A stretch of 64,000 bases of DNA from Pleodorina starrii (GCA_030267565.1 BRXU01000012.1:3036501-3100500); one strand, 5' to 3'; shown: positions 43,269-56,406, counted from the first letter of the stretch. The notes: generated from the letters alone by a model not told the origin. Translations and numbers: made by a program.

Positions 43269-44712
43269 TTTGGATTACTGGTTGCTGCGGGAAGGTACTC
43301 CCGAAAGGGGGGGGGGGTGCGGCCGCTCCTGTGTGTGGAGCTCCTTCTTAGGGGAGGGGCAGGGATTACGTAGGGGCACGTAGAACCTGTGAACAACAAC
43401 AGCAACCAGAACGACAAAGGCGGGTCGTGTCGTGAGCCCCGCTCCAGCGTCGCCGCAAGATGCAGGATGGGGTGGGATGGGTGGATGGAGGTGTCCGGCC
43501 AGGGCAGTGGGCAGGGGGGTTGCGCGGTGTGGTGTGGTGTGGTGTGGTGTGGTGTGGTGTGGTGTGGTGTGGTGTGGTGTGGGGTGGGGTGGTGTGTTGC
43601 AAGCTGCGAAGGCTACCCCAGCGCCCCGGCTAACACAGCCCAGGACGCAGGGATCAACCCTCGGAGGGGGGGGGCCGGCTGCACCCAGCGCAAAAAAAGG
43701 GGGGGGGGAGAGGCCCATGAAAGGTTGGTTGTTGGTGGATGGAGGTAGCGGTGGCAAAACCTTCAAGCGCCGCATGAGCACACGAGGGCTCGCTCGACAC
43801 CTGCGGAAAACGGGCCAGACAGGCCTGGGCGGTATGCGTGCTTGCATGCCATGCATGCCCGACGGATGCGTTGCTCTGACCACGATGACGGTGAGGGCTG
43901 TACGGAGCAGTGGCACGAGCTCGCGCGCCCTAGCTACTCGGCGCCCCTGGAGTGATACGGCGCTTGCGCTTCAAGGCTTCCCGCCTCCGGGCGGGTGAGG
44001 GACACACGTGCACTCCATCGCGCGTAACCGAAAAGCCGGCAGTTACAGCAGCCTAGTACGGCACGGTACGACACCGTACAGCGGATTACCCTACCCCTTC
44101 CTTGTTCCCTAGTGGTACAATGCTTGCGAGAAACGAACGAAATGAAAGAATGTGGAATGAATGCGCGTATTTTTCGTATGCTTCTCTTCGTTGCCTATCC
44201 CTCACTCTCCCCGCGCTATCAAACATCAAACACCACCAACCACCAAGCACCACCATGCGCCCTCCGGCCGTACCTGCCGCAGCGATGCATCACACGTGTG
44301 CAAAGAAACGTTTTTTTGCTTGTAGCGGCGCGCGGCGCCTGGCTTGGTTGACCGGCATACACACGCAGATGGGTGAGAGGGAGCACCCGCATCGTCCACG
44401 AGTGTCACGCCACACACCGCGTGTGTTTGACCTCGACACGTTTGTTTGACTTGCGCCGACCACCATGAGCCATCCCGCCACCGTCCCCGCTGCCTGGCCG
44501 CTAGGGACCGCTGTTGCAGTGTGTATGTGTGGTTGTGTGATCCGGCCCCAGAGCCTCCCCCCTGGACCGCGCCACGCCGCGTTCCTCCGACACCGTCTCG
44601 CCATGATCCCAGCGCCTCAGCATAGACAAACCAGCGGCGCCAGTTAGGTACGAACCCCCTCAGGTACAAACTGCCCCTCGCCAACCTCCTCCGCAGCCCC
44701 CGCCGCCGCCGT
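42929..44712. other. Interval between convergent BIO3-BIO1 and oxidoreductase genes
   Basis: It holds G-runs, a GGCT tetranucleotide run (about 43223-43267) and GTGTG pentamers (about 43528-43582). I see no supported gene and no clear TGTAA close to the biotin gene's stop. On the minus strand a TGTAA (plus-strand TTACA at 44043-44047) lies about 670 bases past the oxidoreductase stop and may be its poly(A) signal. Confidence 0.5.
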
Positions 44713-47700
44713 TCACTTCCCCGCCGCCGTTCCCGCCGCCACCGGGTCGGCCGCAGCCCCAGCCTTCCCCGCCTCCTGTCCCTCCACCCCCGTCACTTCG
44801 AATGTGAACCCCGCGGCTCGCAGCCTCTCCAGCAGTACTGGGCCGCAGGCGGCCGCGGGCGACAACACGCCCCCCCGGGCCAGTCGCGGATCAGCGGCCA
44901 GTCGGGGCGCGTCCAGCACCAACGCCAGACCGGTCTCCAGCAACATGCGGCTGGTGGACCAGTAGCCGGGGTCGCGCCGGTCCTGAGGCGGAATGGAGGG
45001 GCGCGGGGCAAGGGGGGAGGTTATCCACATATAGGCCGGAGCCCGTAAACAGTATCATATCAGAAAAGTCCTTCCTGTCTGCAAAAGAAAAACGAGGTAA
45101 ACTTGCAAGCAGCCAGGGCGTTAGATACAAACCGCGGGGCAAGGGGGGGGGTATCCACGGGGGGTGCGGGGCTGTCACGTGAACGGGGGCGGGGCGAGGT
45201 GGGGCGGGGCGAGGTGGGGCGGGGCGAGGTGGGGCGGGGCGAGGTGGGGTGGAGTGGGGAGGAGAGGAGTGGAGTTGGGATTTGGAGTGGGGCGAAGAGG
45301 TGGAGAGAGCGCGAGGGGAAGCGGGGCGCGGCGACGCGAGGCGAAGCGGGGCGAGGCGACGTCCAGTCGGCCTATGTTATGCAGAACCCGTTTCGACCCC
45401 AGTTCCTCTGAAAGACCCCTCAACAAAACGTAACCTTCTTATTCACAGCGCACAGCTCGACATCTATATATCCATCTATCCATCTACCGGTATCTATCTA
45501 TCCCACCATCCCACACCATACCACGCAACCCATCTGATGTCCCTTCACTCGGAACGCGTACAATGCACGTCCATAGGCGGGAAGCGCTGCCGTCACGCCC
45601 CCGCCGCACCCCGCCCCCGCCTCCTCACCCCCGCCCCCCTCCTCACCCCGCATCGCCCCTTGACCACCCGCGGCGGCTCCTCCTCCGTCACCGCAATCAG
45701 GTCGTGCCTCCAGTAGCCTCCCTTGCGCATCTCCTCATTGGGACCCTGGCCGGGGGCGGGCAGGAACCTGAGGGGCGGGCGGACGGGGGAGCCGGGGGGG
45801 GGGAGCCGGGGGGGAGGGGGAAGCCCGGAGGGGGGGAGGGGGCGGTGGGGCGGTGGACGGGGCACGGAAACGAGAGAGGTGAGGCTGAAGCCGGGGTGGG
45901 CGGGCGGTGTGTTGTTGGCGGGTTGGGTGCGATTTCGGGCCCCGGATGGGGCGGATCCACGTATAGGCCGGGGGGGATGTCGGGGCAGTGATTCGTCACC
46001 CGCGGTCACGTCCGTATGGCCACACATCGCCACATCTGATACTGCTACTGATACCGCTACCGCTGCAGCCGAGCTCTGCCCGGTACACGCCCTACCAGCG
46101 CCGTAAAGTACGGCACAGCCCCCTCTCCCCCGTACCCCCGCACCCGGGGCCCCGCACCCTCCCTCTCCCGCCGCACCTTCTCGCCAGCGCCCGCAGCGGC
46201 GGCATCCAGGCCACCACGCCCATCAGGGCCATGGAGGCGGAGATAAGGCCCGCGCCCACCAGCCCGCCCGCCGCAACGCCCTCAAAGTACTTGAAGTCCT
46301 TGCCGTACGAGTACGACGCCGACGTCAGCAGCGCGTTGCTCTCCTGCACCACCTTTGCATTCACGCCCTCCATCAGGAAAGGACCCGCCCACCCGCCCAG
46401 CGGCGGCACATATCGGGGCAGGAGGCCAGCGGGCTTGTCGGAACCGCGCAGCCTGGCCGGGAGTTTATTGGGGTTTTGGGGTTTTGGGTGGGGTGGGGTG
46501 GGGTGATTAAAACGGCCCGGGACGAGGAAACGCAACGCAGTTACCTGGGGATTGGGGTGGGGTTGGGGTTGGGGTTGGGGATGGGGTGGTGGGGTGGGGT
46601 CACGAGGGTGTCGGGGGTGGGTGCCGGGAGGGGAGGCGATGAGGCGATGAGGGTGGAGCAGGTCGGCCCGAATGTCGGTAGGCCCAGCCCCCCGGGACAG
46701 GGAGACTGGGGAAAAAAAGGGGCGTGGGCTGCTCCAGGAAGGGTAGGGTGCGGAAAGGGTGGGGTAGGGTAGGGTAGGGTACGGTGCGGAAGGATCCATC
46801 GCTGCCCTCCTTCGCCAGCGGGAGATCAGCCGCGCGGCGGAGGAGGGGCTGAGACACGCACCACACGGCTTGCCCCGCGTGTGGTGAGTGGCTCAGCCCC
46901 AGCCCGCCCCAGCCCGCCCGCCCGCAACGCCTCTCCCCCGCCCACCTACCCCGCCTTGCCCCCGTTCTGCTTCCCCTCGTCCCCTCGTGCGCCCCCTGAC
47001 CCCAGATTCCCGTTCTCATCACAACCCCGACCACCACCATACAACAATCCAGAAACATCAAGGTTCTAAACCTTAAAACCCTAAAACCCTAAAACTTTAA
47101 AACCCTAAAACCTTAAAACCCTGAGAGGGTTTTACCCGTGCAGCGCCGCCAGGTAGTACTGGTCGGATCCCACCGCCGCCAGCTCGGAAGCGGATTCGTT
47201 GATCATCAGATTGAAAGCGGACTCCAGGGTGCCCCCACTGAGGCCGCCGCGGGAGGGGCCCGTCAGCGAATACACCTGGGACACGCCGCTGAGGGGGGGT
47301 GGCGAGGGAGGGAGGGAGGGCGCGAGGGCGGGAGGGAGGGGGCGTAGGCAGGAGGGTCGGTGGGAGAAAGGGAGCTACAGGTGGAGTGGAAGAAGGGAGC
47401 TCAGCATCCGGCGTGGCAGCCACGCCAAGCCTACCACTGCCTCCCCTTACACGGCGCGCGCCCCACCTTGCGACGCCCCCCGGGGTTCTGCTCTCCATCG
47501 TGTCGGCCCTGTGAGCCCGAAGGAAGCCCGACCTTACCGAGCGTAAGCCCTAAAACCCTAAAACCCTTCAAACCCTTCATTTTATCGGAGCGCTCTGTTT
47601 GAAAGGGTGTCCGATGCGGTGACCGAGGCATCCTTTTCACCGCCCGCGGAACGACACTGCCCGCCGAGGACAACGCCACAACACCTCGGGTCCCCCTCAC

Positions 47701-49170
47701 GCTCACACGGCCTCTCTCGATCACACATACACACGTCATGCAAGACACGTCGCGCAGATGTGCCGATACGCGCACGCGGAAACGCACACACACACACACA
47801 GATACGCCCCGCCCGCACACACACGCATAGACACGCCGATACACGCCCCGCCCCGCACCATCCCAGCTTCTCCTTGCAGTGCTCCACCATCATGTAGGCC
47901 CCCAGGTCGGAGGGCACCGAGTCGTATCCGCAGCAGTGAAGCACCTTGACGCCCTTTGCGGCCGCCGCCGAGTGGTGGCGCTGAATGCTGCGACGGACCC
48001 AAGGCACCTCACCTGAGGGAGGGGAGAGAGGTTAGGAGAGGTCAGGAGAGGTCAGGTCAGGAGAGGTCAGGTTAGGAGAGGCCAGGACAGGCAAGGTCAG
48101 GTCACCCACCCACCCACCCACCCACCCACCGACCCACCCACCCACCGACCCACCGCGTTGCGTTCCCTCGTCCCCGGCCGTTTAATTACCAGTCACCCAC
48201 CCACCCACCTACCCACCCCCCCACCCACCCGTGATGTCGGCGTAGTGGGTGCCCTGCTCCACCGCCTGAGCCACCACGGTATCGCCGTACCGGGCAAAGG
48301 GCCCGGCGGTGGAGAGTACGACCTCGGCCTGCCGTACAACGGACCCCACCGCCGGCGCGTCGTTGGCGTCGGCGGTCAGAATGGGAACCTCCTGCGGAAG
48401 GGAGCGGCGGAAGGCGGAAACGGAGGCAGGCGGAAGGCGGAGGGGGAGGCAAGCGTTACGGCTGCCTGTACCATGGCCGTAAGATGGATTTTGGGTAGAT
48501 GGGACCCTTGGTGAGGTGAGGCTGCGGCCTTGGTGAGGTGGGGTGAGGTGGGTTCTGGGCCCGGGCCCGGGCCCGGGCCCGGGCGCCGGGCCTCGGGTGG
48601 GGTGAGGCCCGGCGCTTGAAAATCGAATCTCGGGGGGCGCTGGGCGGCACTGTAGCGCGCAAAGGGCACTGTAGTCGGGTGCTCGTTGATCGATTGGTCG
48701 CGCATTACAGGCACGGGGGCACGGGGGCACGGGGGGCACGGGGGCACGAGGGGGCAGGGGGGGGGGCACGAGGGGCCATATATCGCACCTTCACGGCGGG
48801 GTTGATGCGGGACAGCTCCGAGCGGACCTGCTCCAACTTCCGGGGGTCCCGACCCGCCATGGCCCAACGAATCTTGCCCTGGGAAGATGCGGGCGACGTG
48901 CGGGGGGGGGGAGACAGGGATGTGTGTGGCTGGCTGGTGATCGATGACGGACGGAGGGAAGCGTTGCGCATGTGGTGACGTAGGCGGAAGCGGGAAGAGA
49001 ATACGAGCGCGTTTGTAGCAAGGTGCAAAAAGGACCGGTACGTTTATGGGGCATGCCAGCGGTGGCCTTACATGGTAATCCCTCGCGATGTGCTCGCAAA
49101 CCAGGCGGCCTGTGAAGCCCGATGCGCCCCAGACAACCACTTGGTACGGCCGCGGCGCAATAGTCGCCAT
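44713..49170 (-). CDS. Saccharopine-dehydrogenase-like oxidoreductase
   Basis: Eight exons on the minus strand: 49170-49072, 48878-48789, 48391-48229, 48012-47859, 47288-47136, 46452-46177, 45767-45647 and 44982-44713. They join in frame to 441 residues, the usual length of the SCCPDH family. The start is MATIAPRPYQVVVWGASGFTG, a Rossmann nucleotide-binding loop, followed by MAGRDPRKLEQV, STAGPFARYGDTVVAQAV, GTHYADITGEVPWVRR, CCGYDSVPSDLGAYM, GGLSGGTLESAFN and GYWSTSRMLLETGLAL. The family is related to saccharopine dehydrogenase but lacks its lysine-pathway partner domains; members have been linked to lipid droplets and membranes, and the substrate is not certain. A hydrophobic stretch (VAAGGLVGAGLISASMALMG) in exon 6 fits membrane association. 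A possible extra small exon near 46800-46850 (PLLRRAADLPLAKEG) is not needed for the frame and was left out. Confidence 0.92.
45019..45055 (-). repeat. Dispersed motif copy in the oxidoreductase's last intron
   Basis: On the minus strand: GATACTGTTTACGGGCTCC then GGCCTATATGTGGATAAC (one change), ending about 36 bases before the last exon's acceptor at 44983. It is in the sense orientation of its gene. A degraded second copy of the 3' part (GTGGATACC plus a C-run and CTTGCCCCGC) lies at about 45134-45160. Confidence 0.8.
45189..45250. repeat. 15-bp tandem repeat GGGGCGAGGTGGGGC
   Basis: About four near-perfect copies inside the last intron of the oxidoreductase gene. Confidence 0.85.
45948..45972 (-). 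repeat. Dispersed motif copy (shortened) in the oxidoreductase intron before exon 7
   Basis: On the minus strand CCCCGGCCTATACGTGGATCC, matching the core for about 16 bases. It is sense to its gene and about 180 bases before the acceptor at 45768. Confidence 0.6.
47066..47135 (-). repeat. Telomere-like TTTTAGGG repeats at the 5' splice site of an oxidoreductase intron
   Basis: On the minus strand the intron after exon 5 begins GTAAAACCCTCTCAGGGTTT and continues with several TTTTAGGG and TTTTAAGG units. The first 20 bases form a small inverted repeat (AAAACCCT...AGGGTTTT). TTTTAGGG is the telomere repeat known from Chlamydomonas. Confidence 0.8.
47548..47577 (-). repeat. Telomere-like TTTTAGGG repeats in the neighbouring intron
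   Basis: Two perfect CCCTAAAA units on the plus strand, then degenerate CCCTTCAAA units, in the intron on the other side of exon 5. Confidence 0.75.
48103..48230. repeat. CCCA tetranucleotide tracts
   Basis: Two CACCCACC runs (48103-48153 and 48193-48230) in the intron between oxidoreductase exons 3 and 4. The exon 3 donor lies at the edge of the second run (GTGGGT on the minus strand). Confidence 0.8.
48557..48590. repeat. GGGCCC palindromic hexamer repeat
   Basis: About five copies of the self-complementary hexamer GGGCCC in an oxidoreductase intron. Confidence 0.85.
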
Positions 49171-49841
49171 CGCTAAGGCTAAGGCTTAAAACGATAAGGT
49201 AGGAAGAAGTGGCCGCTGTGTAAGGGGCGGAGATCGACCCAGGCTGAGGCAGATGAGGCCTGTCAAAAGCGAGTGGCTGTCGTTGATCGATGACACCGCG
49301 AGCGTTATCACGTAAGTTTAGCGACGTAAGCGATGGGTCGTTGCAATGGGATATACACAGTCTGGCATAGAGAGGCACTGGGCTTCAACCGACCTCTCGG
49401 CTTCCCATTGGCCGTACATGTACGTGCAGTTTTGCGTGTAGGTACTACCGGCATTCACACGCTCAGAGGTGTGTTAGGAAAGCGGCTGCAAACCGACTCA
49501 TTGCTGATTACTAGCTGCGCGTCTCAAGTCTTACGTTGAATGATTTGTTCAGACACTGTAGTTGTTGCTACCTTTCCCCTTTTTCGATTACGTTGACAAC
49601 TAACTATACATTCAGAACAAAAAAACTCTCCCATAGGAGTAAACTTATTGCGTTGGCTTTGTAAACGGGCGAGCGGCGGAAATGTCGACAAGTGCGGAGC
49701 TCCTCGCACTTCAGGTGGGACTGCAATTTATTTGCACGGATAGATGTTGCTTGACGACAATTGGTACTTGTATGGTATTTCTGGGTTCGCCTAGACCTAT
49801 TCTTTACTGACACAGCCCACAACCGCCGTCGCCGCCGACAG
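49171..49841. other. Head-to-head interval between the oxidoreductase gene and SDA1
   Basis: These 671 bases must hold both promoters and the unresolved first coding exon of SDA1. The frame of the first recognised SDA1 exon is open leftward to about 49755 without an ATG, so a small upstream exon is expected. No clear TATA box was seen. Confidence 0.5.
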
Positions 49842-52800
49842 AGTAACATCAAAAAGGACCCCGACGGCTACAAAGATGAGTTTATGCTGCAGGTAAATCC
49901 TTCCGGAAAATTTGGGGGCTTGGTGCCTGGCAACCCATAGTGCCCGAGTCAAAAGGAACCGACCGAGCCCGTACAACAGCCTCGCGAGTCTGCAACCCAG
50001 CGTTCTCCAAAAACAAACCTCTTGCCCCGCTCCCCTCCATCCTGTCTGGGTATCGATACAACTCGATACCCTGCTGCGGAGCTTTTGAATACGAGTACAA
50101 CCGCGAGCGCCTAGCATGCCCATTACGGCGGGTGCAGTCTGCGCCCCCTTCCCCCCAAACTTGTTCCTCTGCCCAGTAGACGCGCACACCGGTCCCTCGT
50201 TGCGGCCTCACATTCCCCCGCCAACCGCACTCCTGCCCCTCCCTCGTCCCGGACACCCCCCCCCCTTCCTCCGGCCTATACGTGGATAACCCCCTTCCTC
50301 CACCCCCCCCAGTACCGCCACTACCAGGCCCTCCTGGAGATCTTCAAGCTGCGGCCCAGCAAGGAGAGCAAGGAGTTTGGGGACCTGGTCATGTTTATGG
50401 CGCAGGTTTGTGGAGACTGGGGCGGAGTGGCGCTGGCGGGATGACAGGGTGCCTCCCCGACGAAGGTTGCGGCGGCGGCGGAAGGGGCGGCGGCAGCGGC
50501 GGCAGTGGCGGGCACTGCTGCATTCGCCGCTTGGACGGCTCCGGAGCGGTGGTGACGAAGGCGCAGCGGCAGCGGAGGGGGGAAGTGTTATCGATGGGCG
50601 CCGCCGCAGCTGCAGCAGCAGCACAACGTACCGCAGCAGCAGCAGCAGCGGAGGCGATGCCTGCGGCGGCGGGGGCGGCGGCCAAACCGTCTCCAGCAGC
50701 AGCGGCAGCGGAGGCGGGGGGCGGTATTGCCCCTCCCCCTCCCCCTCACTGCCCACTGCCTCAACCCAAAGCTGCGCACCGCCGCCGGGGCTGCACCGGC
50801 AAGCGGGAGGGCGCAGCCCCCTCCGCCCCTGGCCCTGCCGCCCCTGGCCCCGCCTATTCCCCCCTGCTTCCCACTCCCCTCCTGCCTTCACCTCGTTACG
50901 CCCTTCGCCTCTTTATCGTTGACCGCTCCGTATGCCTACGTTGAACTAACCGTGGATGGGATAAACCCCCTTCCCACATCCCATCGCTTCCCACATCCCT
51001 TCCGCCGGTCTCCGATAAACCCCATATCACATCACATCACATAAAATCCCTCCCCTTCCCCTTCCCCTTCCCTCTCCCGGTTCCGGGTCCGTTCGCTAAC
51101 GCCGTCTCCCTCCCTTCGCTGCGGTATCTTCTTATTACCGTATCCCTCTCCCGCAGGTCTCCCGTGCCTACCCCAAGACCATGACGGGCTTTGCGGGTGA
51201 GGTGGCCGCCCTGCTGGACACCCACCAGTCGGTTCTGGAGCCGGGGCTGCGGCGCACCCTGGTGGGGGCTCTCATCTTGATGCGCAACCGGGGCCAGGTG
51301 GAGGCCATGACGGTGCTGCCGCTGTTCTTTAGGCTGTTCAGGTGCCAGGTAGGGGAGGCGGAGGGGATGAGGGGGGAGGGGGAGGGGGAGGGGGGGAGAG
51401 GAGGGGGCGAGGTGGAGGGGGAGGGCGAGGTGGAGGGGGCGGTCAGGGGGGGCTGGTGGGGCGGGCGGGAGAGGGTGCGCTTCGCGGGACATGGTGCGCT
51501 TTGCCTTGGCACCTCACCCCCACCGCCATCCCACCGCTTCCCCCGGGATGGTGTGCATATTTTGAAGTGGCTGCGCCGCTCGAACCAAAACGAACCAAGA
51601 CGAACCCGGTCTGAGGTCCTACCCCCCGCCCAGCGCCCCCCCCCCGGCTGCGTGTGCCCGTCCTTGAGCCCTTACCCTTATGCAAAGGCCGGCCTACCTA
51701 CCCCACACCCATTTTGCCGCCACTCACCTCTTTCAACTAATTACGGTGCCAATGACACGCATGTATGTCGAAGAACCGTCCTGCTCTCGCACCCCCCCGC
51801 CCCGCCCTCAACCCCTCGACCCCTATACCCCGCCCGCTACACCTCGCGCCTGCCTGTCTCCTCTCCCCCCAGGATAAGGCCCTCCGGCAGCAGCTGTTTC
51901 GACACATCGTCGCGGACCTCAAGGCTGCGAATCGGAAAACCCGCAACGAACGACTCAACCGTGCCGTACAGGTTCGTACGGGTTTTAGGGTTTTGAGGAT
52001 CGGATCGAAGCGCCCGCTGTCTCCGCTCCTTCCCCACCCACCGCCGTCTCCGTCCCTCCGCTGCGGTATCCTTTTTCTTTTTTCTGGCCCATCCACCACC
52101 ACCACCGCTGGAGGGAGTCAGCCCGGCATCCTCCCAGATAGGACTCGTGCAGAGGGCGGGTCGACATCCGCAGCCCTTGGGGACTGGACCCTGGGCGCGA
52201 CCCAGGGAGTTTCGGTCAACCAACCACCGCTACGCAGACGGACAGACAGGCTGGCAGGCGGACAGGCGGTTTTTCGCCTCCCTCTCCCTCGCCCTTCCCA
52301 CCACTGCCACCGGGGGGGGCTCTTCGGACTCTCCACGACGACAGAGCCGTGGCCGCCCCAGGGCTGCCATTCCCGTGTATACACGGAGAGAAGGGGGAAG
52401 CATGCACAACGGCCCCTCCACAACGGTCCCCAACAAACAAACAAACCGACCAACCAACTAACCCGCCCCCTTCTTCCTCGCCCCCTTCTTCTCCGCCCCC
52501 CTTCTCCGCCCCAGAACTTTATGTACAGTGTGGTTAGCGACGAGAACGAGGCGGCGGCCAAGCGGGGTCTGGCGGTGTTGACGGAGATGTGGAGGCGGCA
52601 TGTGTGGAGGGACGCGCGGACCGTCAACGTCATCGGTGAGTGCTGCTGCTGCGGTGTGTGCTGTGTGCGGTGTGCTGTGCGGTGTGCTGTGCTGTGCGGT
52701 GTGCTGTGCTGTGCGGTGTGCTGTGCGTTGCTGCTACCGTAACCTCCGTTTTCATCCCAACCAATGCACTCGCCGAAGCCGCGACGCCGCGGTGCACATG

Positions 52801-55800
52801 CGCGGCTTTTGTCGCTCCTCCAACCCACGGTTTAGCCAAACCCGCCGTCGCCGTCGCCTTGCTCCCTCCCCATGTCCTCCCCTCCCCTCCCTTCTCCCTT
52901 CGGTTTCCATCTTCACCCCACCCCACCCCTCCCCTCCCCTCCCCACCTCTCCCCTCCCCTCCCCTCCCCCTCCCCTTTGGTCACCTCATCCCCTCACTCT
53001 ACGGCCCCTCCCGCCCGCCCCCCTCCCGCCCCATCTTCCTCCCTCTCCGCAGCCTCCGCCGCCTTCCACAAGTCCCCCCGCGTGCTGCTCGCTGTCATGA
53101 AGTTCTTTCTAGGTCAGGACCGAGACGCGGACGACGACGGGTCGGATGCCGACAGCGATGACGAGGGCGGCGGAGAGGGCAAGAAACCCACCGGCCCCTC
53201 GAAGGAAGATATTTACGCGGCATACCACAAGGTGTGGGTGTGGGTGTTTCCCCTCCCCCCCCCACATACTCTGTTTCCTTACCTCCCACCGCCCACCCCA
53301 CACCCCGCACACACACGCACACACGGCCTATACGTGGATACCCCCCTTACCCCCTCACACACACGCGCACACACACGGGCCGCACCTCCTCCCCCCCCCC
53401 AGGGCACCCGGAGCAGCAAGAAGAAGAAGCAAGCCAAGCTTAAGCGCGTGCTGGCCACCGTCAAGAAGGCCTCGCGCAAGGGCGAGCGGGGCGGGGGGGC
53501 CAACGGCGCCGAGTCGTTCGCGGCCATCCACCTGCTGCACGACCCACAGAGCTTTTCGGAGAGGCTGTTTGGGCGGCTGGGCAAGGGCGGGGAGCGGTTC
53601 GAGACGCGGCTGGCGGTGATGATGGTGGTGTCGAGGGTCATTGGAGTTCACAAGTGGGTCCACTGAAGGGGGGGGGGGGGAGCTGTGGGGCTGGGTGGGG
53701 GTGGGTGGGTGGGGGAGGAGGTGGGTGTGTGTGAGAGATAGCCGTGTCTTTCGTCGTTCCGCTGGCCTTCCTTCGCCTTTCCGCCTTTCCTGTACGATAC
53801 GGATTTAACTTTTTTGGACGTGCATTATCTCTCTCTCTCTCTCTCTCCCCTTCCTCCTTACCTGATGACCCTAAATAGTTGTTGTTTGACGGAATGGAAT
53901 GGAATGGAATGGATAATGTTGTGCGGCCTCCATCCCGCCTGTGCAGGTTGCTGGTTCTCAACTTCTACCCCTACCTCCAAAAGTACATTGCGCCCCACCA
54001 GCGGGACGTCACTGCCGTACTGGCGGCGCTCGTACAGGCCACGCACGATCTCGTCCCGCCGGATGTGCTGGCGCCCGTCATGCGGCAGCTGGTGGACCAG
54101 TTCGTACACGACAAGTATGTACGGGATGTACGGCATGGGGACCACGTGGAGGCACGCCGTGCGGGACGGGGCGAGTTCGGGGGAGCGCGCGGAGGGGAGA
54201 AGAGGGGAGGGGAGGAAAGGGGAGGCAGCGGTGCTGTCTTATTTCCCCACACACACACTCACACACACGGTGGCAAGAAACCCTACGTCTTGAAGGTGTC
54301 TGGGCGGCAGGCTTCATACTGCTGGCTGGCTGGATGACTGATGGCTAATGGCTCATGGCTGGGTTGCGGCCCCCATGTGGTCACAGATGTGGTCACAGAT
54401 GGGGCTGCAGAGCCCGGCACGACGGCGGCGGTTGTGGGTCCCCCGGTGGATAGAGGGGGTGGCTGTTCTGGGACTGGGGCTGGGACCGGGTGGGGCCCAC
54501 AGAGCGGGGGGCGCCGGTGGCCCAGCCGGTCCCGAGTCCGGGGGGCCGGACGGGAGGCCACATCCACCCATCAGGGCGGCAAAATGAGGAAGGCAGGAGG
54601 CAAAATGATAGCCCCCAACGGGGCAAACGGACGCATTGCCCGGCCCCCCCTCCCCGCCCCCGTTCCCGCTTTCCGAAATCGCGGCAGCACGTGTATACGA
54701 CACCCCTTTCCCCCCACCTTCACCCCCACTTCCGCACCACCACACCCTTCCTCGCTGCCCTTCCCATCCCCCGCCAACATCGCCCCCCCTTTCCACCGCC
54801 TGTTGTCCTCCTCCTCCTCCTCCTCCTCCTCCTCATTACTCCTCCGCCCCCTCCGGCCCCCCCGCCCCTCCCTCCCTCCCTGCCTCCCCTCCTGCCCTCA
54901 GGGCCCGTCCCGAGGTGATGACTGTGGGTCTCAAGGCGGTCCGTGAGCTGGTGCTGCGTTGCCCCCTGGTGATGGGTCCGGAGCTTCTGGGGGATCTGGC
55001 GCAGTACAAGAAGTTCCGGGAGAAGGAGGTGGCGGCGGCGGCGAGGGGGCTGATTGCGGCCTTCAGGGACATCAATCCGGAGATGCTGGCTAAGAAGGAT
55101 CGGGGGCGGGGGGCGGACCTGGGTGAGTGGGGGGGCGCGGGGGGAGAAGGGGGGGGAGGTGGAGGGGAGGGGAGGGGAGGTGGAGGGGATGGGGGGGATG
55201 GGGTTGGGTGAAGGGGTTGGGTGGGGTGGGGGGGTTTGGGAAGGTAAAGGGGGGAGGAGTCAGGGTGTTAGTGGGGCGTTAGCTTCTCGGGGGTAGGGTC
55301 CGCGGGAGGGTGGGGCTTGAGGATGGCTGGAGATGTGGGAGGGGAGAGGTGCTGTACCTGAGGGGGGGGGGAGGTTCCAAACAACCCTCACACCTGCGGC
55401 GGTTTGCATTTTCATGCCGTTCACGTTCCCCCCCCTACGTTTTTACTCCCCCCCACCCACCCAACCCACCTTCTCCCGCCCCTCCAACCTGACCCGGTGT
55501 TGGTGTTGGTGGTGGTTATGGATGTTGTTGTTCCGCTCCGCAGCCCTGAAGCCCCGCGAGTACGGCGACTCGGGTGTGGCCACCCGCGTGGATGGCGCCG
55601 AGCTGCTGCAGCAGGCTCTGGCGGAGGGGCGCACGGGCAGCGATGACGACGAAGTGGACCTGGGGCTCAGCAGCAGCGACGAAGGAGAGGAGGGCGAGGA
55701 GGAGGAGGAGGGAGAGGACTCGGATCTGGAGTCGCTGTCAGGTGGGGGGGGGCGTGTGGGGCGCGGAGGATGGAGGGGGGATGGATGGGGGCCGGGCTGG

Positions 55801-56369
55801 GGGGGAAGGATTGCGTCCCGCTGTGTGTGCGTGTGTGTGCGTGTGTGTGCGTGTGTGTGTGTGGCTTTCCTCCAAGGGGTTGGGTTGGGTTGAGGGGGGC
55901 TGGGGGAGGTGTTGTGGGGTCGCGGGCGTTTGCGGGATGCTGCAGGGCTGACGGTCTCTCTCTGATGTGTCGCGCTCCCTTCCTGATTGGGGCGTGGTAC
56001 CAACAGACGGTACCAACACCGGGGAGGGGGGCACCGTCGCAGTGATACGAGATCCGCGGCGGCTTGGAAGCGGAACAAAACGAAACGCAGCTTTTGGCTC
56101 TTATGTGGGGGCTTCGTCCGGGGGTGGCTCGTCCGGAGAGCCCTCCCGAGGGGGGGCTCTCTGTCGTCCGCGATTACAGCCTTTCAGTTAGACGAGCCGC
56201 GGAGGGGGGGGGGAATGCAGCCGGGCGGGACTGACTGACTGACGGACTGCCGTAGGACATAGGAAACGGAACGAAATGCAACGAAACGAAACGGAACGGA
56301 ACGCAGCAGCGGATTGGACGATCACCTCCTAACGGGTCCCTGCGCGCCCCCTTGCTTGCCTGCCTGCCT

Positions 56370-56406
<37 letters not shown>

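Noticed and set aside
46473..46493. GGGGTTTT repeats as ciliate-type telomere sequence
   Set aside because: Only two short units inside a G/T-rich intron end; chance slippage is the simpler reading.
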